Assembly (NCBI GenBank): GCA_045595425.1
Contig: JAZOAL010000139.1
Coordinates: forward strand, 1 to 7,273
Length of the DNA stretch: 7,273 nucleotides
Source of the DNA: SIG710 sp045595425
Lineage (GTDB): Bacteria > Bacillota > Clostridia > Oscillospirales > CAG-272
Direction of reading: 5' to 3'
In this document: piece by piece, positions 1 through 5,785 of the stretch
Position numbering within the stretch: the stretch's first letter is position 1
Layout: each line of letters opens with the position of its first letter
The notes under the pieces: generated by a model
The model's input: the letters and a program-made list of their open reading frames with translations, nothing else
Databases searched by the model: none
Told to the model about the DNA's origin: nothing
Position numbers and translations under genes: made by a program

Positions 1-158
1 TGAAAGTTGAAATGTATTACGGTGAAAAATTTGAATCCCCGAGGGGATTCATTGTGAAGTTGGAAGAATACATACATTACTACAACAACGAGAGAATCTC
101 CCTAAAATTAAAAGGAATGAGCCCAGTTCAATACCGAGCTCATTCTCAAACAATTTAA
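1..158 (+). CDS. IS3-family transposase, C-terminal fragment (5' end outside window)
   Basis: The frame beginning at base 3 reads without interruption to a TAA at 156-158 and encodes about 51 residues. It contains YYNNERISLKLKG followed by MSPVQYR, the classic C-terminal signature of IS3/IS150-type OrfB transposases (rve integrase core). The catalytic DDE residues of the family lie upstream of this tail and cannot be checked here. OrfB is normally made by -1 frameshifting from OrfA, also not visible. Whether the full element is intact cannot be judged from the window. Confidence 0.85.
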   Translation, partial: KVEMYYGEKFESPRGFIVKLEEYIHYYNNERISLKLKGMSPVQYRAHSQTI

Positions 159-194
159 TATTTAATTTTTGTCTAAACTTTTGGGTTCACTTCA
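1..194 (+). mobile_element. Right end of an IS3-family insertion sequence (IS150-like), cut by the window start
   Basis: The segment holds the transposase C-terminus followed by an AT-rich stretch and a terminus at about 170-194 (TGTCTAAACTTTTGG then GTTCACTTCA). It ends in CA, as expected for IS3-family ends (TG...CA); its complement begins TGAAGTGAACCC, which resembles left ends of IS150-group elements from memory. The boundary at 194 is therefore an inference, and the left end and any target duplication lie outside the window. The element stops only 22 bp before the stop codon of the oppositely oriented CapA-family gene, so it inserted just beyond that gene's 3' end and left it intact. Confidence 0.75.
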
Positions 195-216
195 ACTTCG
201 GTGCAACCTGTATTTT

Positions 217-1455
217 TTATTTGAACGCATCCGGCAAAAATTCACAGTCGATGGTATTTGCAACATAACCTCTGAGGGTACTCATAGTAAATGACCCGTT
301 GAGCTGTGCACCGTGAGCTGAAACAAGCTCATCGGTATAATTTTCAAGAGTATAGAGCTTCAGGCTGTCTCGCGTCATGCTGTAATGGCACATCATGGGA
401 ACGAGGATCGGATTTTCGATCTTTGTTTCGCCCGAATCATCCCGAACGATGTCAAAGGTCAGAATACCTCCAACCATATAATAGCTGTAAAGCATGGTTG
501 AAAGACAATTTCCCAGAGAGTAAGCGCAAAGTGTCTTATGACCGTTCTGCCCCTCTATCCATTCAACAGGCTGGAGCGTATGAGAATGAGTGCCTATTAT
601 CACATCAACACCAAGAGAAGCAAGGTGATTTGCATATCTTTTCTGAACCGAATTTGGTTCAAATTCATTTTCCGTGCCCCAGTGCATCGAGACAATGACA
701 ATGTCTGCCCCCTGCTCTCTGGCAAGTCCTACCTGCCTTGTCATGTCCTCTTCGTTTGCATATGGAATAAGGAGGTCGCTTGAAGCGCTGAGCGCATTCT
801 TATGCTTATCATTTATCAGCGTTATATAGGAAAGAAGCCCAATTTTAACGCCGCCTTTTTCTATAAACCTAACATTGTCATAATCTTCCTTTGTATATCC
901 GCCAATGATGGTCAAGTCCTTTTCGGCGGCTTTTTCATTCCAATAATCAATAGAATTACGCAGACCTGCTTCCTTCATATCAAGCATATGGTTATTCGCA
1001 ATATTGATGATGTCAAAACCGATCTCGGAAAGATCGTCACCAACCTCTGCAGGAGCATTGAAATCAGGATATCCACTGATGCCGAAGCTGTCGCCTGCAA
1101 CGGGCGTCTCATGATTGATATAAGAAATATCTGCAGAGCTTATTATATCGGATATACCTTCAAACATATCGGTGAAACGATATCTCGTCTGCTTTCCTGT
1201 ACTTGAAGCATAAACCGCGGCACTGTTTTTTGCATCTGTGAATACCGCTTCATGTATGATATTATCACCTGCGGCGGCAAAGCTGATTCGACTTTCACCG
1301 AAAACATCCTTTTCATCGGGGATCTCAACATCAAGAACAGTATCGGGAATTATTTTTTCGTTAGTCTCGGCTCTCTTGCTCTCGCCTGAACAGGAGACAA
1401 GCAGCATCAGCGACAATAGAAGAACAGGAACTGCCATCTTTTTTAAGCTTATCAT
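217..1455 (-). CDS. CapA-family (PGA_cap) metallophosphatase-like lipoprotein
   Basis: This 412-residue protein belongs to the CapA/PgsA family, whose members adopt a calcineurin-like phosphoesterase fold and were first linked to poly-gamma-glutamate capsule formation; many genomic members have no assigned substrate. Residues 1-22 form a lipoprotein signal (KK, hydrophobic run, lipobox LVSC with Cys22), so it is probably anchored outside the cell membrane. Family motifs in order are GDN at 63-65, NHE at 114-116, NIANNH at 151-156, MHWG at 257-260, GTHSH at 288-292 and YSLGN at 312-316. The ATG at 1455 has GAGGT six bases upstream and a promoter just beyond. No capB, capC or other capsule genes are nearby, so a role in poly-gamma-glutamate synthesis is not supported. 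It is transcribed divergently from spoIIA and looks monocistronic. Confidence 0.88.
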   Translation of the reverse strand: MISLKKMAVPVLLLSLMLLVSCSGESKRAETNEKIIPDTVLDVEIPDEKDVFGESRISFAAAGDNIIHEAVFTDAKNSAAVYASSTGKQTRYRFTDMFEGISDIISSADISYINHETPVAGDSFGISGYPDFNAPAEVGDDLSEIGFDIINIANNHMLDMKEAGLRNSIDYWNEKAAEKDLTIIGGYTKEDYDNVRFIEKGGVKIGLLSYITLINDKHKNALSASSDLLIPYANEEDMTRQVGLAREQGADIVIVSMHWGTENEFEPNSVQKRYANHLASLGVDVIIGTHSHTLQPVEWIEGQNGHKTLCAYSLGNCLSTMLYSYYMVGGILTFDIVRDDSGETKIENPILVPMMCHYSMTRDSLKLYTLENYTDELVSAHGAQLNGSFTMSTLRGYVANTIDCEFLPDAFK

Positions 1456-1479
1456 TTTTATACCTCACTTTACCAGTAC

Positions 1480-1508
1480 AGTATAACACAAAAAAATATT
1501 AAAAGCAA
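1480..1508 (-). promoter_or_regulatory. Sigma-A-type promoter for the CapA-family gene
   Basis: Read on the minus strand, TTGCTT (1503-1508), a 17-bp spacer and TATACT (1480-1485) preceded by TGT give an extended -10 promoter. It lies about 25 bp upstream of the ATG at 1455, leaving a short leader that includes the GAGGT ribosome binding site. Confidence 0.65.
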
Positions 1509-1543
1509 TAATTTTATGTAAAAATTCATCCTGCCGCCCTGCT

Positions 1544-1576
1544 TTGACAAATTTCTCGCATGCAAGGTGATACAAT
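1544..1576 (+). promoter_or_regulatory. Possible promoter region of the spoIIA operon
   Basis: A perfect TTGACA lies at 1544-1549 and TACAAT at 1571-1576, but they are 21 bp apart, too far for an ordinary sigma-A promoter. In Bacillus subtilis this operon is driven by sigma-H, yet I see no convincing sigma-H pair (AGGAWWW then GAAT) here. The position, 22 bp before the spoIIAA ATG, is right for a promoter, but the sigma factor is unresolved. Confidence 0.35.
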
Positions 1577-1598
1577 ATTCAAAAAAAGGAGTTTTAAA

Positions 1599-1949
1599 AT
1601 GGAAAAGGATTTATTCATATCGGATTACGATGAAGAAAAAAGCCGCGTGACCGTAAGGCTTTGCGGCGAAATCGACCACCACAGTGCCGCCTCGGTCAGA
1701 CATGAGATCGATGAAATGCTGATGCGCCTCCGCCCGAAAATGCTGATAATCGATCTTTCGATCGTGGATTTTATGGACAGCTCCGGACTGGGGCTTATCA
1801 TGGGCAGATACTCTCTCATGGAAAAGCTTGGCGGTGAGACCGTTCTGCGAAATCCCGGAGAAAGAGTGAAAAAAATACTCTCTCTTGCAGGAATGGAAAG
1901 AATAATCAGAATTGAAAAAAGGAAGGCTATAACAAATGAAAACAAATAA
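1599..1949 (+). CDS. spoIIAA: Anti-sigma-F factor antagonist SpoIIAA
   Basis: This STAS-domain protein binds and displaces the anti-sigma factor SpoIIAB, freeing sigma-F in the forespore. From the ATG at 1599 it is 116 residues, the usual family length; AAAGGAG lies seven bases upstream, so the in-frame ATG at 1560 is rejected. Recognisable features are GEIDHH at 23-28 and FMDSSGLGLIMGR at 58-70, almost identical to the B. subtilis phosphorylation site. One serine of the DSSG motif (likeliest Ser61) is the residue SpoIIAB phosphorylates. The gene is first in the operon and overlaps spoIIAB by 14 bp, consistent with coupled translation and balanced stoichiometry. STAS antagonists of other partner-switching systems look similar, but the following two genes fix the identity. 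Confidence 0.95.
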   Translation: MEKDLFISDYDEEKSRVTVRLCGEIDHHSAASVRHEIDEMLMRLRPKMLIIDLSIVDFMDSSGLGLIMGRYSLMEKLGGETVLRNPGERVKKILSLAGMERIIRIEKRKAITNENK

Positions 1950-2391
1950 AAAAACGTTAAATTCCCTTAAAGCGTGCTTCCCTTCTCTATCTGTTAATGA
2001 ATCGGCGGCAAGAGCCGTAGTCGCGGCTTTTTCGGCACAAGCGGATCCAACGACAACCGAACTTGCAGATATTAAATGCGCAGTTTCGGAAGCGGTAACA
2101 AATTCAATCGTCCACGGTTATCCGGATTCTATCGGAAATATATACATATCGGTACAAATTCTTGAAGATCGCCTTATTCGTATAGAGATCAAAGACAAAG
2201 GCAGAGGCATTGAGGACATTGCAAAGGCTCGCACTCCATTGTTCACCACCTCGCCCGAAAGCGAAAGAAGCGGCATGGGCTTCACCGTGATGGAAAGCTT
2301 CACCGACAAAATGAAGGTCAGATCAAAGCTTGGAAAAGGAACGACCATCACTCTCTTCAAGCAGCTTGGCGAGAGGAAAAAGGCTGAATGA
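1936..2391 (+). CDS. spoIIAB: Anti-sigma-F factor and serine kinase SpoIIAB
   Basis: SpoIIAB is a GHKL-fold ATPase that sequesters sigma-F and, with ATP, phosphorylates SpoIIAA. The 151-residue product shows the N-box SEAVTNSIVHGY (51-62), with Glu52 and Asn56 matching the catalytic Glu46 and Mg-binding Asn50 of Bacillus SpoIIAB. The G1 box is DKGRGI (87-92), PLFTT lies at 101-105, and the glycine-rich lid/G2 box is RSGMGF (111-116); Arg111 corresponds to Arg105 of B. subtilis, an interface residue. A GTT (135-138 region) closes the ATP site. AAAGGAAGG precedes the ATG by about nine bases, inside the end of spoIIAA. Its TGA overlaps an ATG in the sigF frame (ATGA), suggesting coupling. No key residue is missing, so it should be active. 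Confidence 0.96.
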   Translation: MKTNKKTLNSLKACFPSLSVNESAARAVVAAFSAQADPTTTELADIKCAVSEAVTNSIVHGYPDSIGNIYISVQILEDRLIRIEIKDKGRGIEDIAKARTPLFTTSPESERSGMGFTVMESFTDKMKVRSKLGKGTTITLFKQLGERKKAE

Positions 2392-3179
2392 GTTCCGATA
2401 TCCTTTTTTCGGAGGTGGGGACTTTGAGTGAAAACGTTTTCGAACGTGAAAGAAACAAAAATTTTGATAAAAATAAAGAGCTGATAGAACGTGCACAATC
2501 CGGCGACGAAAAAGCAACAGAAGAGCTTATAATTTCAAATACGGGACTTGTCAGAAGCATTGCCCTGCGTTTCAGAGACAGGGGGCTTGAATATGAAGAC
2601 CTGATGCAGATTGGCACAATCGGCATGCTGAAGGCAATACGAAGCTTTGATCTTGAAAGAGGGACTGTTTTTTCAACTTATGCAGTGCCTCTTATCATAG
2701 GAGAGATCCGCAGATATCTTCGCGATGACGGTATAATCAAAGTAAGCAGAAGCTATAAAAAGCTGGGTGTACAGCTTCTGAAAGCCAAAAACGATATTAT
2801 GGCAAATGAAGGCAGAGAACCCCATATCGACGAGCTTGCAGGCGTTTGCGGTGTCAGCGTTTCGGAAGCGGCGGTAGCTCTCGATTCGATAACTCCTGTC
2901 TCCTCACTTTCAGACTGCGTTTACGGAGAGGACGGAATGACACTTGAAGGAACTATTGCGGATGATGACAGCACCACAGAAATGGAACGTCTCTGCGAAA
3001 ACATCGCGCTCTCTCAGGCAATATCAAAAATGCAGCCCTTATGGAGAAAAATAGTTCTGCTTCGGTATTATCGCGACTATACCCAGCAGCAAACAGCAGA
3101 AGTTCTCGGACTTTCACAGGTGAAAATTTCAAGAGAAGAAAAGAAGATATTTGCATTTTTAAGAGATGAATTGGCATGA
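2388..3179 (+). CDS. sigF: RNA polymerase sporulation sigma factor sigma-F
   Basis: This sigma-70 family factor directs early forespore transcription after asymmetric division. From the ATG at 2388 it has 263 residues. Region 2 spans roughly 48-118 and includes DLMQIGTIGMLKAIRSFD, FSTYAVPLIIGEI and the -10-contacting RDDG..KVSRS stretch, all very close to B. subtilis SigF. Region 3 is about 120-195. Region 4 has a helix-turn-helix with QTAEVLGLSQVKISR at 235-249. Two starts are possible: the ATG overlapping the spoIIAB stop, or a TTG at 2424 with a far better ribosome site, which would give 251 residues and an N-terminus matching the family length. The assignment as sigma-F rather than sigma-G or sigma-B rests on the operon order. 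The stop is followed one base later by a palindromic element. Confidence 0.95.
   Translation: MSSDILFSEVGTLSENVFERERNKNFDKNKELIERAQSGDEKATEELIISNTGLVRSIALRFRDRGLEYEDLMQIGTIGMLKAIRSFDLERGTVFSTYAVPLIIGEIRRYLRDDGIIKVSRSYKKLGVQLLKAKNDIMANEGREPHIDELAGVCGVSVSEAAVALDSITPVSSLSDCVYGEDGMTLEGTIADDDSTTEMERLCENIALSQAISKMQPLWRKIVLLRYYRDYTQQQTAEVLGLSQVKISREEKKIFAFLRDELA
2411..2426 (+). promoter_or_regulatory. Strong ribosome binding site with TTG, alternative sigF start
   Basis: GGAGGTGG at 2411-2418 sits eight bases (counted from GGAGG) before an in-frame TTG at 2424-2426. It is a much better match to the 16S anti-SD than the GAGAGG about eleven bases before the ATG at 2388. Starting at TTG would leave about 20 residues before KELIERAQ, as in B. 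subtilis SigF. A rare start codon would moderate sigma-F output. Confidence 0.6.
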
Positions 3180-3180
3180 T

Positions 3181-3283
3181 AAACAATAATTTAGCAGAGA
3201 AGTAAGAAACAGTTCATGAGATCCTTCGCCTTTGGCTCAGGATCTCATAGGGTATTAACTAACTATTCGCTAAATTATTGTTT
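3181..3283. repeat. 103-bp palindromic MITE-like element, copy 1
   Basis: The element has perfect 15-bp inverted ends: AAACAATAATTTAGC at 3181-3195 and its complement at 3269-3283. Inside is a second perfect stem, ATGAGATCCT (3216-3225) with AGGATCTCAT (3239-3248), whose loop adds GCC/GGC pairing. No reading frame is present. It occupies the entire gap between the convergent sigF and pnuC stop codons, one base from each. The same ends bound a longer element at 5571-5749. No target-site duplication is obvious. As RNA it would fold on either strand and could act as a transcript-end barrier, though neither strand has a strong U-tract after the inner stem. Confidence 0.75.
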
Positions 3284-3284
3284 C

Positions 3285-3968
3285 TCAATCTATTCCTTGT
3301 TCTTTTTCGCGCTTTTTCCAGCTTATGAAGCCATAAAGGTCATTTATAAAGAACATTGTGAAGCAGAGGATCATGGGGAGATATGAAGCATCGGTCAAAG
3401 TTGCGAGCACCCAAAGTGTTATGAGCACAATATCGTTTGCGGCATAAGCAAGTGCGTAATAGGAATTCCTGAAAAACATCAGATATGATGCAAGAAAACT
3501 GGTGGTTATTGATATGGTACTTATAATAAGATTCGGAGTCTTAAAATATTTCAGGATGAAATAGAACAGCACAGTAACCATAGCCGTCAATAATAGCATT
3601 AAGCTTATCTGCTTTAAGGTCATTTTGTGTATCTTAACAACATTCTTCCCTTTTTCATAGGGATGGCGTAGCCATGAGATGACAGACATGGCGGCAATCG
3701 GTGCGCTCATGCCCATATATGTTATCATCTCTCCCCAATAGTGAAAACGGCATGAAGTAATCGAATAAAGAACCGCAAAAACCACGGTCAATATCTGTCC
3801 CAAAACATCTCCTTTGGCAATAAAAATAAGCGCGGTTACACCTAAAAGTGTTGCCGAAAGATTTATTGGATCGATATCTCCCGTAAGAAAATTTGAGATC
3901 GCCACAACCGATACAGACAGAATATAAAGCAGCCATTCTTTTCGCGTAAGATTCTTAAAAGGATTCAT
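3285..3968 (-). CDS. pnuC: PnuC-family nicotinamide riboside (NAD precursor) transporter
   Basis: PnuC proteins are inner-membrane facilitators that take up nicotinamide riboside for NAD synthesis; some relatives carry thiamine or other vitamins. The product is 227 residues from the ATG at 3968, which has GGAGG five bases upstream; an in-frame ATG 24 bases further out lacks such a site. It is almost wholly hydrophobic with about seven membrane segments. Family-type motifs include AKGDVLGQ (51-58), HYWGEMITYMGMSAP (76-90), FFRNSYYALAYAANDIVLI (165-183) and NDLYGFISWKK (209-219). There is no neighbouring nadR, niaR or thiamine gene to sharpen the substrate, so nicotinamide riboside is the default family assignment. 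The leader carries an unassigned stem-loop, and transcription may come from the promoter at 4277-4305. Confidence 0.88.
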   Translation of the reverse strand: MNPFKNLTRKEWLLYILSVSVVAISNFLTGDIDPINLSATLLGVTALIFIAKGDVLGQILTVVFAVLYSITSCRFHYWGEMITYMGMSAPIAAMSVISWLRHPYEKGKNVVKIHKMTLKQISLMLLLTAMVTVLFYFILKYFKTPNLIISTISITTSFLASYLMFFRNSYYALAYAANDIVLITLWVLATLTDASYLPMILCFTMFFINDLYGFISWKKREKEQGID

Positions 3969-3987
3969 TTTAACCTCCAAAATTAAG

Positions 3988-4045
3988 GGCACTCGATATC
4001 CGCATCTTCTAAGACCTAACGATGCTGATGGCGAGTGCCTTTTTT
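3988..4045. other. Long imperfect stem-loop in the pnuC leader, terminator-like on the plus strand
   Basis: GGCACTCG (3988-3995) pairs perfectly with CGAGTGCC (4032-4039). An inner stem GCATC (4002-4006) with GATGC (4021-4025) is separated by a six-base by six-base internal loop, and the apical loop is 14 bases. On the plus strand the stem is followed by six T residues (4040-4045), resembling an intrinsic terminator, although no plus-strand gene ends nearby. On the minus strand it lies in the 5' leader of pnuC, its base about ten bases from the GGAGG site, where it could be a regulatory RNA. I do not recognise TPP, FMN or another known riboswitch core in it. Confidence 0.5.
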
Positions 4046-4075
4046 AGCACAACTACCCGGTGGCAGTTAATATTT

Positions 4076-4243
4076 TTATACTCTATTTGAGAGAACTTCT
4101 TTTTCGTATTTATCTATCTCATCGAACCACTTTTCTGTTTCTTCAACAACGTTATCCGCACAGAACTTTGCCCAAACATCCGCAAAGGGGAAGAAATTCA
4201 GCTCCTCCTGCATCATCTTAGCAGTGGTCTGAATACCGCCGTC
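4076..4243 (-). pseudogene. rhaA: Remnant of L-rhamnose isomerase (C-terminal ~55 codons)
   Basis: Reading leftward, a frame from about 4243 to the TAA at 4076-4078 encodes a segment with QEELNFFPFADVWAKFC and, further on, WFDEIDKYEKEVLSNR. This matches, from memory, the extreme C-terminus of L-rhamnose isomerase (E. coli: LPWQAVWEMYC then EYEKEILSRR-like ending), the enzyme converting L-rhamnose to L-rhamnulose. The full protein is over 400 residues and its metal-binding active site is absent here. The frame is closed by a TGA at 4265-4267, and no plausible start with a ribosome binding site is present. No rhaB, rhaD or transport genes adjoin. It is best read as a decayed fragment left by deletion. 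A short real gene cannot be fully excluded. Confidence 0.65.
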
Positions 4244-4276
4244 AAAATGACACCCCCGAAATTCTCATCGCATAGA

Positions 4277-4305
4277 ATTGTATCACAAAACAACACAGAT
4301 GTCAG
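4277..4305 (-). promoter_or_regulatory. Sigma-A-type promoter facing the rhaA remnant and pnuC
   Basis: On the minus strand CTGACA (4300-4305), a 17-bp spacer and TACAAT (4277-4282) form a good promoter. It lies immediately upstream of the rhaA remnant and some 300 bp before the pnuC start. No better promoter was seen between the remnant and pnuC, so it may now supply pnuC transcription through the fragment and the leader stem-loop. Confidence 0.55.
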
Positions 4306-4340
4306 GCCAAGAATCACGCAATCGCAGATAAAATATTGTT

Positions 4341-5396
4341 TTATTTTTTTCTCTCGGAAGCAGTTCTGATAAGAAGTTTTGAAAGCGGAGAACTGACAAA
4401 TCGAGTTGCTCTTGCCGCGATATAAGAAACCAAAATTACAAGAAGAGGCATTACGGGAAAAAGGGGGATGTGCAGATTTGAAATATGGGGGCTGACAACA
4501 CTATATAAAAATCCGTCGGCAATGTATGAATACAGGTACATTTCAAAGGAGCACACGGATATTTCTGTTACGGCAAAGGAAATCACTTTCGGAAGCTTTT
4601 TTATATCGGTAAGCAAAAGCCAGACGAATATCGCAATAGCCATGGTTGAAAGGCAGTCACTGCCATTCATAACATACCATGCGTAGCCTCCGTTTTTCGC
4701 AGTATAAAAACAGTTTACGGCTGTTGGAAATAGGATCGAGAGCATAAGTCCGAGGAGAACAAATCTTTTTCTAATCTTCGGCTTATATTCTCCGAGATAA
4801 GCACCCAGAAAATAATATGTTATAGGATAGATACCCGACCACCAATCGGGAATTATATCAAGCGAATGAGCCGCCCCCGAAAGGCTCTTAAAAAACAGGG
4901 GCAACACAGTGAGAGAAGCAAGCGTTGCGATCAGTATAAGCTTGCCTTTTTTATCAAGAGCACCGTAAAGCAGATTGAAAAAGGGTATGAGCAGATAGAG
5001 CCCTATGTACATCTCAATATACCAAGCATATCCGATGGCGGTAAAATTAAATATACCTTTGACCCCTTCAAGGACTCCCGGAAAAACACCGGTTTTAATA
5101 TAAACTGCGGCAATGGCAACAAGCGAAATGATCACATAGGGAACGATAATTTTAAGTAAGCCTGCATAGTATTTTTCCGACAAGGTCTTTTGCCTCATGA
5201 GACTTCCCGAAAGCATCATAAAAAGCGGTACGCATATAAGCGAAAGATAGTGAAGTGCTAAAAAGAAACACCATTTTAAGCTAAGGGAATCCGAATCGAG
5301 CATAGGGATATATGCAAATGAATGAAGCACGGGAACAAGAATTATTGCAGTAAAACGCACAAGATCCAAGCCAATATTTCTTTCTGCGGTTTTCAT
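4341..5396 (-). CDS. Acyltransferase-3 family membrane protein (OafA/WecH-like)
   Basis: This family transfers acyl groups, usually acetyl, to extracytoplasmic sugars such as peptidoglycan, exopolysaccharide or antibiotic-like molecules. From the ATG at 5396 the protein has 351 residues and about ten membrane segments, the normal family size. Near the N-terminus GLDLVRFTAI..LVPVLHS places Arg14 and His25 in the R-x10-H pattern typical of the catalytic region. PLFMMLSGSLM and WYIEMYIGLYLLIPF are also family-typical. The tail (RTASERKK) is basic and probably cytoplasmic. GGAGG lies five bases upstream of this ATG and the promoter is at 5427-5455; longer in-frame starts up to 5468 fall in or above that promoter and are rejected. 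No glycosyltransferases or cell-wall genes adjoin, so the acceptor is unknown. Confidence 0.88.
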   Translation of the reverse strand: MKTAERNIGLDLVRFTAIILVPVLHSFAYIPMLDSDSLSLKWCFFLALHYLSLICVPLFMMLSGSLMRQKTLSEKYYAGLLKIIVPYVIISLVAIAAVYIKTGVFPGVLEGVKGIFNFTAIGYAWYIEMYIGLYLLIPFFNLLYGALDKKGKLILIATLASLTVLPLFFKSLSGAAHSLDIIPDWWSGIYPITYYFLGAYLGEYKPKIRKRFVLLGLMLSILFPTAVNCFYTAKNGGYAWYVMNGSDCLSTMAIAIFVWLLLTDIKKLPKVISFAVTEISVCSFEMYLYSYIADGFLYSVVSPHISNLHIPLFPVMPLLVILVSYIAARATRFVSSPLSKLLIRTASERKK

Positions 5397-5426
5397 GTGA
5401 GCCTCCGTCAACATTGTGTTTTTATA

Positions 5427-5455
5427 ATTATAACAGATATTCCGATAAGAATCAA
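5427..5455 (-). promoter_or_regulatory. Promoter of the acyltransferase gene
   Basis: On the minus strand TTGATT (5450-5455), exactly 17 bp, then a perfect TATAAT (5427-5432) preceded by TGT (extended -10). Transcription would start roughly 20 bp upstream of the GGAGG site, which supports the ATG at 5396. Confidence 0.75.
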
Positions 5456-5500
5456 TACTAATCGACATATTGCCCCAATAGAATGTATATAAGATTTTTA

Positions 5501-5529
5501 TTGCAAATTTTTTAATGTTGTGTTATACT
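5501..5529 (+). promoter_or_regulatory. Promoter of radA
   Basis: TTGCAA (5501-5506), a 17-bp spacer and TATACT (5524-5529) preceded by TGT form a strong extended -10 promoter on the plus strand. It is divergent from the acyltransferase promoter, with about 45 bp between their -35 boxes. It lies about 257 bp upstream of the radA ATG, and the repeat at 5571-5749 falls between them, giving a long structured leader. Confidence 0.65.
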
Positions 5530-5570
5530 AAATGTAATAAAGTTGCTTAGAATCTCAAGTTCGTGTCAAT

Positions 5571-5749
5571 AAACAATAATTTATCCTTGCCTCCGGCGGC
5601 TTAGGAGCTTTTGAAAAAGCCCCTAAGAACCCCAAAACTTTAAAAGAAAAAACCTTAATATTTAAAGTTTTTGGGATTCTAAAGACCTTTTTTCAAAAAG
5701 ATCTTTAGCGGGGCGTGGGGCGGCGCCCCATGCTGCTAAATTATTGTTT
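5571..5749. repeat. 179-bp MITE-like element, copy 2, with nested hairpins
   Basis: The ends are AAACAATAATTTA (5571-5583) and its exact complement (5737-5749); the right end is identical to that of copy 1 over 15 bp. The interior differs from copy 1 and is packed with stems: CTTAGG/CCTAAG (5600-5605 with 5622-5627, plus an inner CTTTT/AAAAG), a 14-bp arm at 5631-5644 pairing with 5661-5675 across one bulge, CTAAAGA/TCTTTAG (5679-5685 with 5702-5708) and TGGGGC/GCCCCA (5716-5721 with 5725-5730). No coding frame is evident. It sits inside the radA leader. An in-frame TTG at 5744 inside the right terminus creates a spurious upstream extension of the radA frame. Confidence 0.75.
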
Positions 5750-5785
5750 GAATTGCACATCACAAATATTTTTGCGGAGGCAGAT

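Noticed and set aside
306..698. Plus-strand open frames of 80-134 codons across 306-1206
   Set aside because: They run antisense to the intact CapA-family gene, have no ribosome binding sites and no recognisable domain.
217..1455. Part of a capsule (poly-gamma-glutamate) biosynthesis locus
   Set aside because: Only the CapA-type domain is present; no capB, capC or capE-like genes adjoin, so the capsule role was not asserted.
1560..1598. Upstream ATG extending SpoIIAA by 13 residues
   Set aside because: It has no ribosome binding site and overlaps the putative -10, while the ATG at 1599 has AAAGGAG at ideal distance and gives the normal family length.
4011..4023. CCTAAC / GTTAGGT in the hairpin loop resembles an integron attC core (RYYYAAC or GTTRRRY)
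   Set aside because: In attC sites these cores lie at the ends and pair with each other; here a single copy sits in the apical loop and no integrase or cassette structure is present.
4329..4341. A third copy of the element terminus (TAAAATATTGTTT, 12 of 13 bases) at the acyltransferase stop codon
   Set aside because: It is AT-rich, overlaps the coding end, and no partner inverted repeat was found to its left within the intergenic region, so chance similarity is likely.
5571..5749. CRISPR array or riboswitch in the radA upstream region
   Set aside because: There are no regularly spaced direct repeats, and the stems lie inside shared terminal inverted repeats, which fits a MITE-like element better than a ligand-binding leader.
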